This document shows, one piece after another, positions 1 through 11,120 of a DNA stretch of 64,000 nt; within the stretch, counting starts at the first letter, position 1, and every line of letters starts with the position of its first letter. The notes under the pieces are model-generated. The model saw only the letters and a list, made by a program, of their open reading frames with translations, was not told where the DNA came from and searched no databases. The stretch is from contig JBAKBP010003224.1 of the NCBI GenBank assembly GCA_037953745.1, positions 62,001 through 126,000 of the forward strand, written 5' to 3'. The stretch is from Lithodes maja (Eukaryota > Arthropoda > Malacostraca > Decapoda > Lithodidae). A program made the translations under genes and the position numbers.

Positions 1-2137
1 GGGGCCTCTCCAGACTCCAACATAGGTGCCAATACTGAATCACCCGGGAGAGCTGCCGAGTCAAAACTCTTAAAACCAACTCCAGCTTTAGCCTCCTCCT
101 GTTGATCATTCCTCCGCTGGTCTGAAGACGGAGGACTAGGCTGTGACACTTTAGCTGCCCGAGCTCGGGTGACAACACACGCCATGGGTTGTGTCTGGCA
201 CCGCTCGACCCACTCTTGCTCTTCCCCACTCACGTCGGCCGGCCTCTCGGCAACGACTAAGGGTAGAACCTCAGAAGCGGGCATTGCAAAGTCGTTGCCG
301 AGAAGAAGGTCGACGCCCTCCACTGGCAGTTTCTCCACAATCCCGACATCCAATTCACGTGCCACACCATCCACCTCCAACTCCAACCGCACCAGCGGGT
401 ATGACCGAGTTGCATTAATACCCTGCACCACTACCACCCGAGCCGCATTTATAGGGTAGCCAGTCAAGTTATTCATCAGAGTCTGGGAAGCACCTGTATC
501 ACGCAAGACCTCTACTCCATGCTTGCGCCCCGCCCACATCACGCAACCCCGCCCTCTATGGTCGCAAAAAGCATCCTGAGCAGGGTTCGAGCCTCCCAGG
601 TGCTTCTGCATTGGCTGTGCCTCAGCCTCTGACGAACTGCCCCGGGCAAACTCAGAAGACTTCGGAGACACACCAATGTTGCAGGCCAAAGACACAGCTG
701 CTGTAGGTGGTTTGCTAGGACAGACTCTTGCAAAGTGCCCCTTTTCATGACAATGATAACACTCCAACTCCCCTCTGGGCTTCCCTTGGTACTGGGAAGG
801 GCCCGGCCCCTTCTTAAATGGGACGGTGCTAGTCTTGTGGTCAGTCTTGGTATCATGGCTCTTGTACTTGTTTGCATAATGTATATCACTAACTCGGTGG
901 GGTGGGGCGTCACGCCCCTTGTTACCTGCCTCTCTACGCTGGGCAGACCCGCACCCACGAATTAGCGATAGCCGGAGGTCAGCCATCTCAGCTGCCTCCT
1001 GTAGAGTTTTTGGGTTCTTTTCTTTAATAGTTAAAGTCATTTCTGCACCAGTACACTTATAAAACTGCTCGAGCAGAAACAGCTCAGTCAACTGTTCGGC
1101 CATCTCAGCTTTCTCAGAATGTGTCCAGTTTGTAAGTGCATCTTTTAAGTCCCGGGCATGTTCAAGAAAGGTCGCCTCCCTAGTCTTTGTAACACCCCGA
1201 AACTTCAATCGATATGTTTCTGGTTGCAACTCGTATGCCCGTAGGACAGCTCTCTTCAATTCTGGGTAGTCAATGCAAGACTCTAAAGGCAGTGCATCAT
1301 AAGCCTTCAGACCCTTACCTGTAAGTCTTGAGGAGACTAGAGCTGCCCACTTCTCTTCAGGCCAATTATGCTCCCTACACTTCTTCTCAAAATGATTAAA
1401 AAATTCTGTGACTTCAGTTTCACTAAATGCCGGCACCAATTTGACTAAGTGGGACAAGGACTGTTCTCTTACTTGGCCCTCACGGCCCATCCGAGTCCCT
1501 GTCGACTCTGCACGAGTCTTATCTAAATCTATTTGAGCACAATATTTCTCTGAGTCGTACCTAAGCTCAGCCTCGTGCCTCCTAACCTCAATCTCATGCC
1601 TCCTCGTCTCATCCTCCTGCCTCCTGGTCTCATTCTCCTGCTTCCTAGCCTCAATCTTAGCAAGCTCAAGTCTAAATACCATATCTGGAGACAGGCAGGA
1701 AGAGGGAGCTGCCACTACTGAAGGAGGGGGGGGCAAAAACTGGGGAACCACCATGTGCACCACCCGAGGGCACTCCAATCTGCCAATTCTCATCCCTCTG
1801 TGGGAGAGTGCTAACCTCCGGTAACTGAGTGGACGGCACTGTGGGAGTCGAGTGAGAGGGGATCTGGGGAGGAACCCCCCCAAACGCCCTCTCCTCCGAA
1901 ACCCCATGTCGCCCACGCAACACCCAGGAAATCAGCTCCCCCTTGGACATCCCTACTACATTGGATATGCCCAAAACCTTGGCTATCAGGCGCAAGCCAT
2001 AAACATCCACCCCAGTCAGCCTCCCCCATCACGTGGTACCGCTTACTCACAAAAAGTCTAGCATCCTCCTCACTGGTTACTAACGGCACCTCTTCAAATG
2101 GCATCTCTCGCTCATCGTCAGTGCTAGGGCACGACAT
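1..2137 (-). pseudogene. Gypsy-A gag-protease, frameshifted, open at the left edge
   Basis: The chosen start is ATG at 2137 (MSCPSTDDERE...). The reading frame shifts near 2010-2030, giving the piece starting MDVYGLRLIAKVLG, and again at a C8 run near 1725, giving the final frame (LSPDMVFRLELAK...), which then stays open for about 560 codons to base 1. Order seen: an N-terminal SAP-like segment; a charged E/R-rich coiled coil; a capsid with the SCAN-like signature FFNHFEKKCREHNWPEEKW and LTGKGLKAYDALP; a CCHC zinc knuckle CYHCHEKGHFARVC (near 690-730); and an aspartic protease with DTGAS and LLLGNDF. Known of the family: SCAN-like capsids occur in Gmr1-type gypsy gags. The homopolymer frameshift could be a real mutation or a sequencing or assembly error. 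Confidence 0.8.
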
Positions 2138-2330
2138 ACTGAAGTCCACAAAAAAATTCTCGAGACAAAAGTGTTAAACTTCCTTATGCAAGCACTAATT
2201 ACTAAATTAACTGGAGTCTCTTAAATGCTCTACTAATTGCCATACAAAAAAAATATTCTTCAATATGCACGCTAAAGTACAAACAAACAAATGTTGTACA
2301 ACTCTGCAAAAATTTATACTGTTCACAAAA

Positions 2331-2350
2331 TCCTAAGCAAGGTCGCCATT
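2331..2350 (-). other. Primer-binding region of Gypsy-A
   Basis: Directly inside the LTR the minus strand reads AATGGCGACCTTGC. A TGGCGAC-type sequence one to two bases after a ...AACA LTR end is the usual position of a Ty3/gypsy tRNA primer-binding site, and the B element here has TGGCGACAGC in the same place. The priming tRNA was not identified. Confidence 0.55.
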
Positions 2351-4207
2351 TGTTACGACCGGGCACTCGGGTACACAAGGGCTCTCAAACAGGACTCGAG
2401 TATGGCTCGCTGCCACAACGGAAACACACGATCCCAACCCCAGAGTACTGCCAGCCGAACAAAAAACACCAATACCCTCCAGAGTTCTATCTGCTATAAC
2501 GGGGTATACAAGAACTCGGTACTAGCGTTTCACAACAGACTAATAAAGAGACGGGAGTTATCTAGTCTGGTCAACAATCAAACAAAGAAGTAAATACAAC
2601 AACACCAAAGAATAGTGTTGGCCGAAGCCGAAGTAATCCACCCTTGACTAAGAACTTAAGAAGTCCTCCACCCTCTACTTCGGATCGGCACTATTACGTT
2701 ACGTTAAACAATAGTCCTCGAGCATCGAGCAAGGAATCTTCTGATAAAGTTAGATGCTTCTCGGATACTCGTGAGAAGTAAGTATCGGATTTTGAACAGC
2801 AATTCAATAAGCAACACACTGGCAATTAACTAACATTAAAGGCTTTAAATTGACATAAGAAGAATTATAAGAATAGACAATAGTAAATGGCAAACATAAA
2901 AAAGAAGTACTCCGACAATGCACTGGCAATAGCCTACTAGGATTGTGCTCGTGGGCCACTAATCTCTAAAGTAGCTAAGCGTGCCACACATGAAATCAAT
3001 AGTGCATAAACAATAACATACATAAGGAAAGCTTCAATACTATGCTGTATCTGCTGACCGAGCAAAGTCTAGCTGGGATGTAGTAGGCTAGGAAACAATG
3101 GCTGAGCAAGCGGCTCGTAGCCTAGCGAGGTCCTTAAGACTGTGCGGCCAAATTACGTTAATTGACGGGATGCTCTCTTGAGAGATCCAGATCACTAGTA
3201 TCTGGTTCTCTCCTGGCGATCCTCTCAAAGTCAAGCAAACGAGTTAGCACAGTGTTGGGTGGCAGAGGCAAAAGCCCTCACTCGCAACACAGCGCTAAAC
3301 TCACAAGGTACACAGTCAGAAAGACCACCTAGGCTTCCCAAGTCTCCGTTGCGATTGTACCGGTTCAACAAAACCTAATACACATAGGGAATCACAACTC
3401 CAGTAGCCTTATCCCAGTCTAGCATTACTTAGATCAGCAGAAAACAGGAACATGAATAATCATACACAGGGAAATGCATATACGAGTGCAACAAACATTA
3501 ATCAATCCTATTCTAGTTATCCCTTCCAAAATAGGCTATCTAATAGGCATATATCTCGTGAGAACTCAAGCGATAATACTTTGGCTGACTAGCTCTGCAC
3601 CAAAGGGATCATTGAGGTTATAAAGGGTCGGGAAGAGAAGAAGATAGGCGGTTCAGAGAGTAGAGAAAGTTCACATCAGTCGGAAGAATATGTATAGTAG
3701 CAAGGGATATGAGAAGTCGCTCTGCCTAATGAGTTCTGAAGAATATGTGGCGAGACTTCCCTTTTTATACTCGGCCCTCTAGTGAGCATATCGCAAACTA
3801 CTAAGGACCGCCCACTGGCAATCATTACGTAATATTCTCTCTCAATCTGGGATCGACAAAGGATTTCCCACGCGCTGAGGAGGGAGGAGGGAGGAGGGAG
3901 GAGGGAGTTAGGCCTACCTGCCGCGTGGCGCACTCACTGTCCCCCGTTACGTAATCTCTCTCTCTCCTCTCATCATTACAAATAAGTCCCACACACAATA
4001 CTTATAACTAATGATATAAAATAGAACTCGTTGACTCAGATGAAAACAAAATACATATTTATAATACTTATAGTACAACGGCTCACATAAACTAAGTTAG
4101 GAAACTCTACACAGACTACAGCCAAAGTTCCTGCCCTGACGATCCTAGCGAGAGTGGGGCCTGACTGGGCGTTCTGTACAGCATGCTCATACTCGACATG
4201 CGTCACA
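2351..4207 (-). repeat. Gypsy-A LTR (5' LTR on the minus strand)
   Basis: On the element strand the LTR begins TGTGACGC (4207) and ends CGTAACA (2351), giving the usual TG...CA ends within a short imperfect inverted repeat. Length is 1,857 bp. A TATA-like TATAAAAAG on the minus strand sits at 3779-3771 and is the likely core promoter. A purine-rich GGAGGGA tandem lies at about 3879-3907. The right boundary is supported by the uninterrupted B LTR copies. The partner LTR is outside the window, so age cannot be judged from LTR divergence. Confidence 0.8.
3771..3779 (-). promoter_or_regulatory. TATA box of the Gypsy-A LTR
   Basis: The motif TATAAAAAG on the minus strand lies about 430 bp from the outer end of the LTR and upstream of gag in the element orientation, where the U3 promoter of an LTR retrotransposon is expected. 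No initiator or transcription start was determined. Confidence 0.45.
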
Positions 4208-6030
4208 CTTTTCCAGACTCATATACCACCACATATTGCTCATCCCCCGGTAGCATTTGGCTAACAAGCTTTCCCTGTCATTAACCCCCAGGCTACGATA
4301 CCAACTGTAGGCTAGTGCCACCCCTACGCCCAGAGACCTTAGGGTCAAACTTCCACGTAACCCTCCTTAATCCTCTCCCTCTCATTAACCCCCCACGCTC
4401 CTCCACTCCTTTCCGACCTAACCTCTCCACCATACCTCCTGAATATCCTTGATTTTTCCGTTGCTAACATTCTCCAACCTTTTATATAATTATATACTCC
4501 TATCCACCCTACCTTCCCTTAGTAGGACGGAACAACATTAGAACTTTACTAACCCTTTGCATGCCATCTATTCCCTCACAACCCATTCACAACCCTGTAC
4601 CAAATGATCGTCAGTGCGAGGCTAGCCGCCTCGCCAGTGACTAACTTCTATTGCCATACTTCCAGATAAATGTGGCAGAGTTAGCAACCCAGTCTCCCCC
4701 ACATCCAACAAACCATGCAATTAACAACCCAACCAATTAAACCAGCTGGGCAAGGCACCTTCGGTTTTAGTATTACGAACACCCACATCTGTCTCATAAA
4801 CAGAGGGTTATTACAAACACTGTAATATGACAAGCCCCCAGCCACAGCCACCCGGACGACCATCACAAAGAGAGGACGCGCACAGCTACCCCTTTTTACC
4901 CACCCGAGGAGGGAGACCCCCACCCCTGCGGAGGTATACCTGACCCCTGTTTTGACTTCTGGGTCATTGCCAGGTAGCACAGGAATTCTTCCTATCAATG
5001 AACTAACCATGCATGACTAACCCCTTTACTAACCTCTATTAACCCACAATAACCCATTTACCTTTCTTGCATACTCTGATCACTAAATTAGCACCTCAGC
5101 TATACCATAGAATGAAGATTGAACAATCTAAGAGAGACGCTCCTATCACAGCTGTCCCAATCCTCCTCGCAAAGTAGATCCAGTCTCTCTCCCCTAAATA
5201 CTTCCAATATAGCCAAAATAGTACCTCTTACTAAGGCTCAGTTATATCACATTATGAAGGCTCCCTATAGCCATGTGCCACAACAGTAATCACCACCTTA
5301 CCTAGTCCCCGTATCTATTGAGAGCTCAAATAATTCCATAAGACTCGAGATCCCTATGGCTTACAGGGTCCAAAACCGAGCCTAAAAACCCAGCTCCAGC
5401 CCCCAGTAAAATCAGTTGAAAGATAGACACCAACCCAGGTTGGTCACCAGAGCTAACCTCGAGCTCTATCCTTGTTGGTTGCTGAGAAGTGAGTTCCAGA
5501 GCTGGCAGACTCCGTGGCAGATTTGGATAGAAGGACCTGTCCACGTACTTGAGAACTTCCTACATATGGACCATCTGGACGGCCGCGGAACCAGTCGTTA
5601 GCCCCCAACATCACGGACGCAAGATAACCAGGACCAGACCAATCAAATACTACCCAAGATTCACTCTATCAGTACTACATTGTTACAGTGCTATTTAGAG
5701 ATTCACTTATTAATATTTCTATGAAGTGGCTATATCTTTGCCCCAGTATAATTCATATATAACCATTCCATTAGGAAGTGCTAAGCGTATCAGTGTTCAC
5801 TAATTAACAGGCGATATTAACTCTCGTAATTACCCATATACCCAGATATTATTACATAGAAGTGAAATCCTAGTGATATCTGAATGTTCGCCCACTGATT
5901 TGAGTTCTATGTATTTCTGATACAAGAATATAAAACTTAGATCAGTACCCCCTGAGGTTACTAGAATTCCCGTGCTCTAAAATACGCATGTCTAATCTAG
6001 TCTGTGAACTACTACTTGTGCACCAGAGCT

Positions 6031-6708
6031 TCTTCTTCTTCTTTTTGTGGAGTTGCTGTCCCCTCTCAAAGCCAGCTCACCTATGTACCGGTGACTTCTC
6101 CAGAAACAGCTAGAGCTAGATTTAAGAATTAGTTTAGAAATATGTAGTCATAGAAAGGATAGTTAAAGACAAAGAATTGAAGTATATAGCTTAAGCAGAA
6201 CTCTCCTCTCCTAATTTTACCCCCTCCTCCACCCCCCCAATATCTTGTTCTCTCCTTACCTTAATTTAACTTTTCCCCTCTCTACTATTTAATCTCATTT
6301 TTCTTCCTCCCCCGCTCTGGTCACCTTCTCCCCCTTCACCATATTCTATTCTATTCCGTTTTCTCTTCTGCCACTCCTGCTCCAGGAATCTTTTCACTAC
6401 CTTCATTCTTTTCCCCATTTCCCCATCTACCCCCTCTTCTGTCCCGAGACCTAACACATATTTTACACCCTCATCCTCATCCTCTTTCTGCTCTTCCCAT
6501 TCCCTCTCCCCTACCACCCGTTTCAACTCATTTTCCAACCCATCTCTCTCCTCTGCATACCCCTGGCACTCTGTCACTATATGTTCTATTGTCTCCTCCC
6601 TCCCACCTCACACTGTAGACACTCTTTCACCTCCCATTCCACCTCCATGTTCTCCTATTTGTCTCTAATGCTCCTGCCCTAGCCTTAAACAGTAGTTCAG
6701 CTCCCCAA
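6031..6708 (-). mobile_element. 5'-truncated LINE 3' fragment inserted in B LTR1
   Basis: The other LTR copies run from CACCAGAGCT straight into ACCAGTAATA, so these 678 bp are an insertion. On the minus strand it ends in a GAA-rich tail (CTT repeats at 6031-6048). Upstream of the tail is a C-terminal LINE segment: a CCHC-type CxxC...HIVTEC motif, then QGYAEERDGLENEL and a charged region ending at 6266. The CxxC part is one frame off from the rest, so the fragment is broken. The CCHC tail resembles I/jockey-type LINE C-termini; the clade is not certain. No convincing target duplication was seen. Confidence 0.65.
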
Positions 6709-6765
6709 ACCAGTAATAAATCTAACAGTGAATATGAATCTATAAGTAACATTGATGGTCTCCAG

Positions 6766-6773
6766 TATATAAA
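6766..6773 (+). promoter_or_regulatory. TATA box of B LTR1
   Basis: TATATAAA is conserved in all three LTRs (also 20,356-20,363 and 35,383-35,390), about 140 bp before a conserved AATAAA and about 285 bp before the LTR end. This spacing fits a retrotransposon promoter in U3. Confidence 0.55.
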
Positions 6774-6909
6774 CTTGTGAATTAAAGCCAGTGATCAGAA
6801 GATTAATACCTGAACGTTGGAAGTGGGAGACTAGGCTCCAGATCCACTTATGCTAGTGTTGTTCAATTCTATTATATTGTCTTGCACGAGTATTCTGAAG
6901 TGGTATATC

Positions 6910-6915
6910 AATAAA
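6910..6915 (+). terminator. Polyadenylation signal of B LTR1
   Basis: AATAAA followed by a TGTG-rich stretch, conserved at 20,504-20,509 (LTR2) and 35,531-35,536 (LTR3). Its position between the TATA box and the LTR end fits the R region. Confidence 0.55.
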
Positions 6916-7056
6916 CGTGATCATGTGTCTTGTTACCGTGTGTTTCTTTTGTGTTCTCTATTCATCATACCTTGTATTGTGCATGCAGCCTTATATACCC
7001 AGTCAGTTAGAACCCACATTACCCAAGTTAATCCTGTAGAAAAACAGGGCATAACA

Positions 7057-7075
7057 TTGGCGACAGCAGTGGTTC
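7057..7075 (+). other. Primer-binding region of B copy 1
   Basis: The sequence TTGGCGACAGCAGTGG follows the LTR end CATAACA with a one-base spacer, the expected place for tRNA priming. In copy 2 (20,651 onward) the corresponding sequence has changed to TTGGTGACAGCGG. Confidence 0.55.
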
Positions 7076-7126
7076 TTGAATCGGATAAAAGGTTGCATTA
7101 CATTGCAAGTTTGGAACAGTAGAAGC

Positions 7127-8322
7127 ATGGAAACATCGCAAAAAAGGCAGCTCGCTATTACACTAACACACATTCCCAAGTATGATGTAAACACATATGA
7201 TATCGCCACTTACTTAGACATAGTAATGCCAGTGTTAGATGTGGCACTTCAAAATGACCGCGACAAAATCGCTGTTGCATTATTGCACATTATGCAGTTG
7301 GGAAAAGCCGTTTCCCAAATTGTTGAACAGGTAACGCCAAAGCTTACCTGGAACCAGTTTCGATCCCTCGTGATCCGGACCTGGGTTCCCTCGTCGCCCC
7401 CAAAATAATAAAAGTCGACGAGATCAAGTATGAAGGGGATATCAATGTGACCCTCATACAACTCTACAGATACGTGAGGACCACGTATAGCTCTGAAGAT
7501 GACGAGCAACAAAATGAACTCTTATTCACCACATTGTTAAACATCCTCCCACCCCACATCACCGCCCATCTCGACCCGTACGGCTCATTCGAAGAACATA
7601 TGCTCTCCATCAGAGAAAGATGCCAACTCAGTTCGATGAATCCCCTATCCACCCCTTCAGCCCCTATCCAAGAAAGTAAATGTATTCCTCCACTGAACAC
7701 TATCATAAATAAGTCCCTCCAACCCCCTAAAGAAAACTCTGTGCACCCTTCCAAAATGACTTCCGGTGAAAGTCCAACCCAAGTACACTCTTCCTTGCCT
7801 CTATCCTCTCTGACCATCCCTAAATTTTCCGCTGCCCAGCCATCCACCAACGATAATCTTCCATCAATTGTGTTACCCCATAAACCCCATCCTTTTTCTA
7901 TGCCTGCCAACAAACCACAGCACGCAGAAATGGTCAACCCCACCGTAACCAATTCTCTTTCAATGTCACCCCTAAAAAATGCTGGTCAGAAAATGAGCCC
8001 CCCCTCCACTCTCTCACATGCCCCTGTCACCCAAGACCAACCTTCAGCCCCGTCAATCCCTCAACAACCTGTCACGCCTCCCACTTCCTCATATTCATCA
8101 TCTGCCCCCCCTCAAAACTGTCAACCTCACACCCCTCACCATCATCTCCCCACATGCCCAACCTCGGTGAACCCCTTCAAACACCCGCATCAACCAAGAA
8201 TGCTACAGCTCCGCCTACCTCCTATTGCCCCCTCCCTTGTCACCCTCTCCAACATTACCCGAACCGCTCTTGAATCCACCTCCAGTAAAACCCCCGCTCA
8301 CCAACCTACCTCTGCCCCATAA
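7127..8322 (+). pseudogene. Element B gag-like ORF, copy 1 (frameshifted)
   Basis: The start is the first ATG after the primer-binding site (METSQKRQLAITL). The protein has an alpha-helical capsid-like N-terminal half of about 190 residues (DVALQNDRDKIAVALLHIMQ, later LLFTTLLNILPPHITAHL), then a proline/serine-rich region. A 13-bp deletion relative to copy 2 near 7382 shifts the frame, so the N-terminal piece stops at 7408 and the rest reads from about 7410 in another frame to a stop at 8322. Copy 1 keeps three residues (LIQ) that copy 2 lacks. No CCHC knuckle was found. The gag assignment rests on position after the primer-binding site and helical content, not on a named motif. Confidence 0.6.
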
Positions 8323-9349
8323 TCCAGCACCAGAACCAAAATCTCCATCAATGTCTCCTTCATCCATCCTACCAAATTCCATTGTTGTCCGAGACAAATC
8401 TCTTCCGCAACAATCTCTCCAAACTGACCTACTCACCCCATTCCCACAATTTACCTGTCAATCACCCAGACCCCCATCTGTCCAGGATAAATCCTCCCAT
8501 GTTTCCAGGACAGACTCTGATGTATGTAACAACAATTCTATCAAATATTTATGTACACGTGTTTCCAGGGAAAATGCCGACCTATGTACCCAACAATGTT
8601 TCCCCCATGCCCCCAGAAATGTTCAGCTATTCCACAACCAACAAAATTCCCCTTGTGACAGTTTTCTGTCAGTAGCTCCCTTCCACCCCCACACAATTCA
8701 CACACCTAGAAAACTTCAAAACCCCACACTTGACTCGCCCTCTCATGACAGACAAACTCACCAATCCCAGATAACCTCTAAACAGACCGTAACTGCCACC
8801 AAGAAAATTCCCCAAATTCGTACTTTTAACAACCACAAATCAGTACATCAGTCCTCCCCCAATAACCCATGTTCTATGCCTAACTCTTCCCCCACCAATC
8901 CTCCCCAGTCCCACCAACAAATTCCATTTCCTAGATCACTCACACCTCACCACTCTGATCCTCCCACACGCGCCGTTAATCCCCCCGTCACGCGTGACCC
9001 CCACCAAAGTGATTCCCCTCCCCTCATGCGTACCGAACACCTGCTCACCAGTCGGTCTCCCACCATCATTAGCCCAGCTAAACTTTCAACCTCCACCAAT
9101 TCCCACCCTGCCAGCCTAACCTCTCACGACCACACTCAAAACGAAAAATCACCCCCGTACATAACCCCTACCTCCTCTTCCCCCCCTATCTTACACCCCT
9201 CTTCACCGTTACCCCATCCGCCCCAAATTCCACCCCCAAAGATCCTGCTCGACAAAATACCACGCCCATCCCAATCCAACCACAAAACTTTTTCCACCTT
9301 GGCTAAACCCCAAAATACTACCCTCTCTCTCTCTCCCCAAACAACATAA
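8225..9349 (+). CDS. Element B proline-rich ORF 2, copy 1
   Basis: This open frame of about 374 codons overlaps the end of the gag frame by about 98 nt in the +1 frame and has no ATG near its beginning (TTG is the first possible start). It is therefore more likely reached by frameshifting, or is a continuation broken in the common ancestor. The product is dominated by Pro, Ser, Thr, His and Asn with no recognisable domain. The same arrangement with the same offset occurs in copy 2. Low complexity alone could keep the frame open, so coding is uncertain. Confidence 0.4.
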   Translation: MPPPLSPSPTLPEPLLNPPPVKPPLTNLPLPHNPAPEPKSPSMSPSSILPNSIVVRDKSLPQQSLQTDLLTPFPQFTCQSPRPPSVQDKSSHVSRTDSDVCNNNSIKYLCTRVSRENADLCTQQCFPHAPRNVQLFHNQQNSPCDSFLSVAPFHPHTIHTPRKLQNPTLDSPSHDRQTHQSQITSKQTVTATKKIPQIRTFNNHKSVHQSSPNNPCSMPNSSPTNPPQSHQQIPFPRSLTPHHSDPPTRAVNPPVTRDPHQSDSPPLMRTEHLLTSRSPTIISPAKLSTSTNSHPASLTSHDHTQNEKSPPYITPTSSSPPILHPSSPLPHPPQIPPPKILLDKIPRPSQSNHKTFSTLAKPQNTTLSLSPQTT

Positions 9350-10000
9350 TCAACCTCTCAACCTCAACCACTCCTCGAAATCCCATCCACGTCTCTCCCG
9401 AAAATAAAATCAGTCCAAATTCAACCCCTCTCAAACCACCACCCTGCCTGCCCAGACCCCTCCCCCACCATCTCCCTATCAAATCCCCACACTCCAAACC
9501 TCCAAACCACCCGATCAGATCATCGTAAACTCTCAACCTCCAGCCTTACTCACCCTTCCCCCAACCCCACTCACGACCACAACGCTCTACGAGTCTACAC
9601 AATTCAACCCCTCCCCAGCACCAACCTCTTCCGCAACAATAACCCTGACTCGACCTGCCCGTTTCACCTTTAAACCCCCCCTATCACTACCCCCGACCGA
9701 AACCATTTAAACCTTCCTCCAAAACTGGCCCGGGCCAGCTCTCATCCTGACCCACATTCCTAACGGCAGACCTAACGGTATATCCACCCCTCCCTTCCAA
9801 TGTGAAAGTGAACCCCCAAGATCAAAGCCACAACCACCACCACCACCCCTACCAAACCCAGACCTTCACCAAGACTAACGTCGACCCTAAATAACCCCCC
9901 CCCCCCCCCCTGATGATGATGAGGATGTTATTGTACTGAATTTTCCATGGGATTGTTCTCAATTCCTAAGCGATTGAGCATGATTCTATAAATTTACATG
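9350..10000 (+). other. B interior after ORF 2: C-rich, no pol
   Basis: C-rich sequence with many stops continues the proline-rich character. A C16 run sits at 9895-9910, followed by a TGATGATGATG stretch. No reverse transcriptase, integrase or protease motif was found in any frame. Copy 2 has the same segment at 26,547-27,000. Confidence 0.6.
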
Positions 10001-10002
10001 TT

Positions 10003-10510
10003 TTCCATATACTGTATAAATATTATATAATATTTTTTTCCCTTAGTCATACTACTTTTCTTGTTAACCTACACTTTTCTGACTATCTTTTAAATTTGTT
10101 TTATACATTGTTAAACACTTTAGCTCTTCTTAATTTTCCTGTGTTCTTAATTATCTGTTCTTTCTTATATTTACAGGTTTTCCATATACTGTATATATAT
10201 ATTTTTTCCCTTAGTCATACTACTTTTCTTGTTAACCTACACTTTTCTGACTATCTTTTAAATTTGTTTTATACATTGTTAAACACTTTAGCTCTTCTTA
10301 ATTTTCCTGTGTTCTTAATTACCTGTTCTTTCTATAAATTTACATGTTTTCCATATACTGTATATATTATTTTTTTTTCCTTAGTCATACTACTTTTCTT
10401 GTTAACCTACACTTTTCTGACTATCTTTTAAATTTGTTTTATACATTGTTAAACACTTTAGCTCTTCTTAATTTTCCTGTGTTCTTAATTATCTGTCCTT
10501 TCGTCAAGTT
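10003..10510. repeat. Tandem repeat, three units of about 170 bp
   Basis: The marker TTAGTCATACTAC recurs at 10,043, 10,211 and 10,381 (periods 168 and 170). Units contain a TATAT/T-rich stretch and a CTTCTTAATTTTCCTG block. The B copy 2 array has four units, so the number varies between copies. Hydrophobic frames through it are by-products of the T-rich repeat. Confidence 0.85.
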
Positions 10511-10674
10511 CTTTTATCATCTTTTATCTCCTTTTCCAACATCTATGTATTTTCTTCCCTCGTTCCTTTTTTTTCTTGAATAGTAACTCTCCTATTAGTT
10601 TCCAGTGTCTTAGATATATGGCCTGAGTAATTTTTTTCCTAATTTCATTATATTATTCACATTCCAGGATAAAA
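10511..10674. other. B interior between tandem array and LTR2, no gene seen
   Basis: AT-rich sequence nearly identical to 27,690-27,831. The other copy is interrupted after ATTATATTATT by the inverted LTR insertion, which confirms the uninterrupted order here. Confidence 0.6.
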
Positions 10675-11120
10675 TGTTTTAAGTTTTTGTCTCTCTTTTC
10701 TGAACAGTCTGTTGCTAGTCGGAATGACAGTAATCTTCGTCCTCACCGACAGGCTGCCATTTCCCTCCAACCTAACCCCCTCACCGACCTGACCTGGCCC
10801 CCCTAAACAAACCTACGTACTCCAACCTTGAGGTACGAGGTCGTACCTAATATAAAGGCGACGGAAGTAAAATACCACAGGAACGCTGTGGTACGAAAAT
10901 CCTGAGAGCGAAACCTCCAACCCTAACGAGCCACAGAAACGAAAATCCTGAGAGCGAAACGACCATCCCCAACGAGATCCCAGGCCCCTTTTCCTTTTCC
11001 GATTTGGTCTCTCTCCCTCTCTCTCAATTCATTCCACATATTATACGTCTCTCAATCACAGTCTTCTAATATACAAACCACAATACTTTACTCACTGATA
11101 TTCTTGATGTACCACCTAAG

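Larger units (their letters stand above)
1..4207 (-). mobile_element. Gypsy-A: Ty3/gypsy-like LTR retrotransposon, left part outside the window
   Basis: Reading leftward on the minus strand there is an LTR (4207 to 2351), a primer-binding region just inside it, then gag and protease coding sequence that runs off the window at base 1. Reverse transcriptase, RNase H, integrase and the second LTR would lie beyond the left edge. The right edge is exact: the LTR ends at 4207 and the next base resumes the B-element LTR, which is uninterrupted at the same place in two other copies (near 18,487 and 33,260). Gypsy-A therefore inserted into B LTR1. The gag has frameshifts, so this copy looks inactive, although its LTR looks whole. 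Confidence 0.85.
4208..7056 (+). repeat. Element B LTR1 (5' part cut away by Gypsy-A)
   Basis: This segment matches 18,483-20,650 and 33,256-35,677 almost base for base apart from the LINE fragment at 6031-6708. It ends in CATAACA followed by the primer-binding site. A TATA box TATATAAA at 6766-6773 and a polyadenylation signal AATAAA at 6910-6915, followed by a GT-rich stretch, lie in the order expected for U3-R-U5. Antisense to it an ATG-started 109-codon frame (5010-4681) is open here and in LTR2 but not in LTR3. Confidence 0.8.

Noticed and set aside
169..965. Plus-strand frames at the left edge
   Set aside because: They are antisense to the Gypsy-A gag-protease frame, which carries the CCHC and DTGAS motifs.
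6266..6577. Stand-alone acidic coiled-coil protein on the minus strand
   Set aside because: It joins, with a frameshift, an upstream CxxC...HxxxxC segment and a downstream simple-repeat tail, so it is the C-terminus of a truncated LINE.
9895..9910. C16 run as the polypurine tract of element B
   Set aside because: On the element strand it is pyrimidine. The gag and primer-binding site fix the plus orientation, so it cannot prime plus-strand synthesis there.
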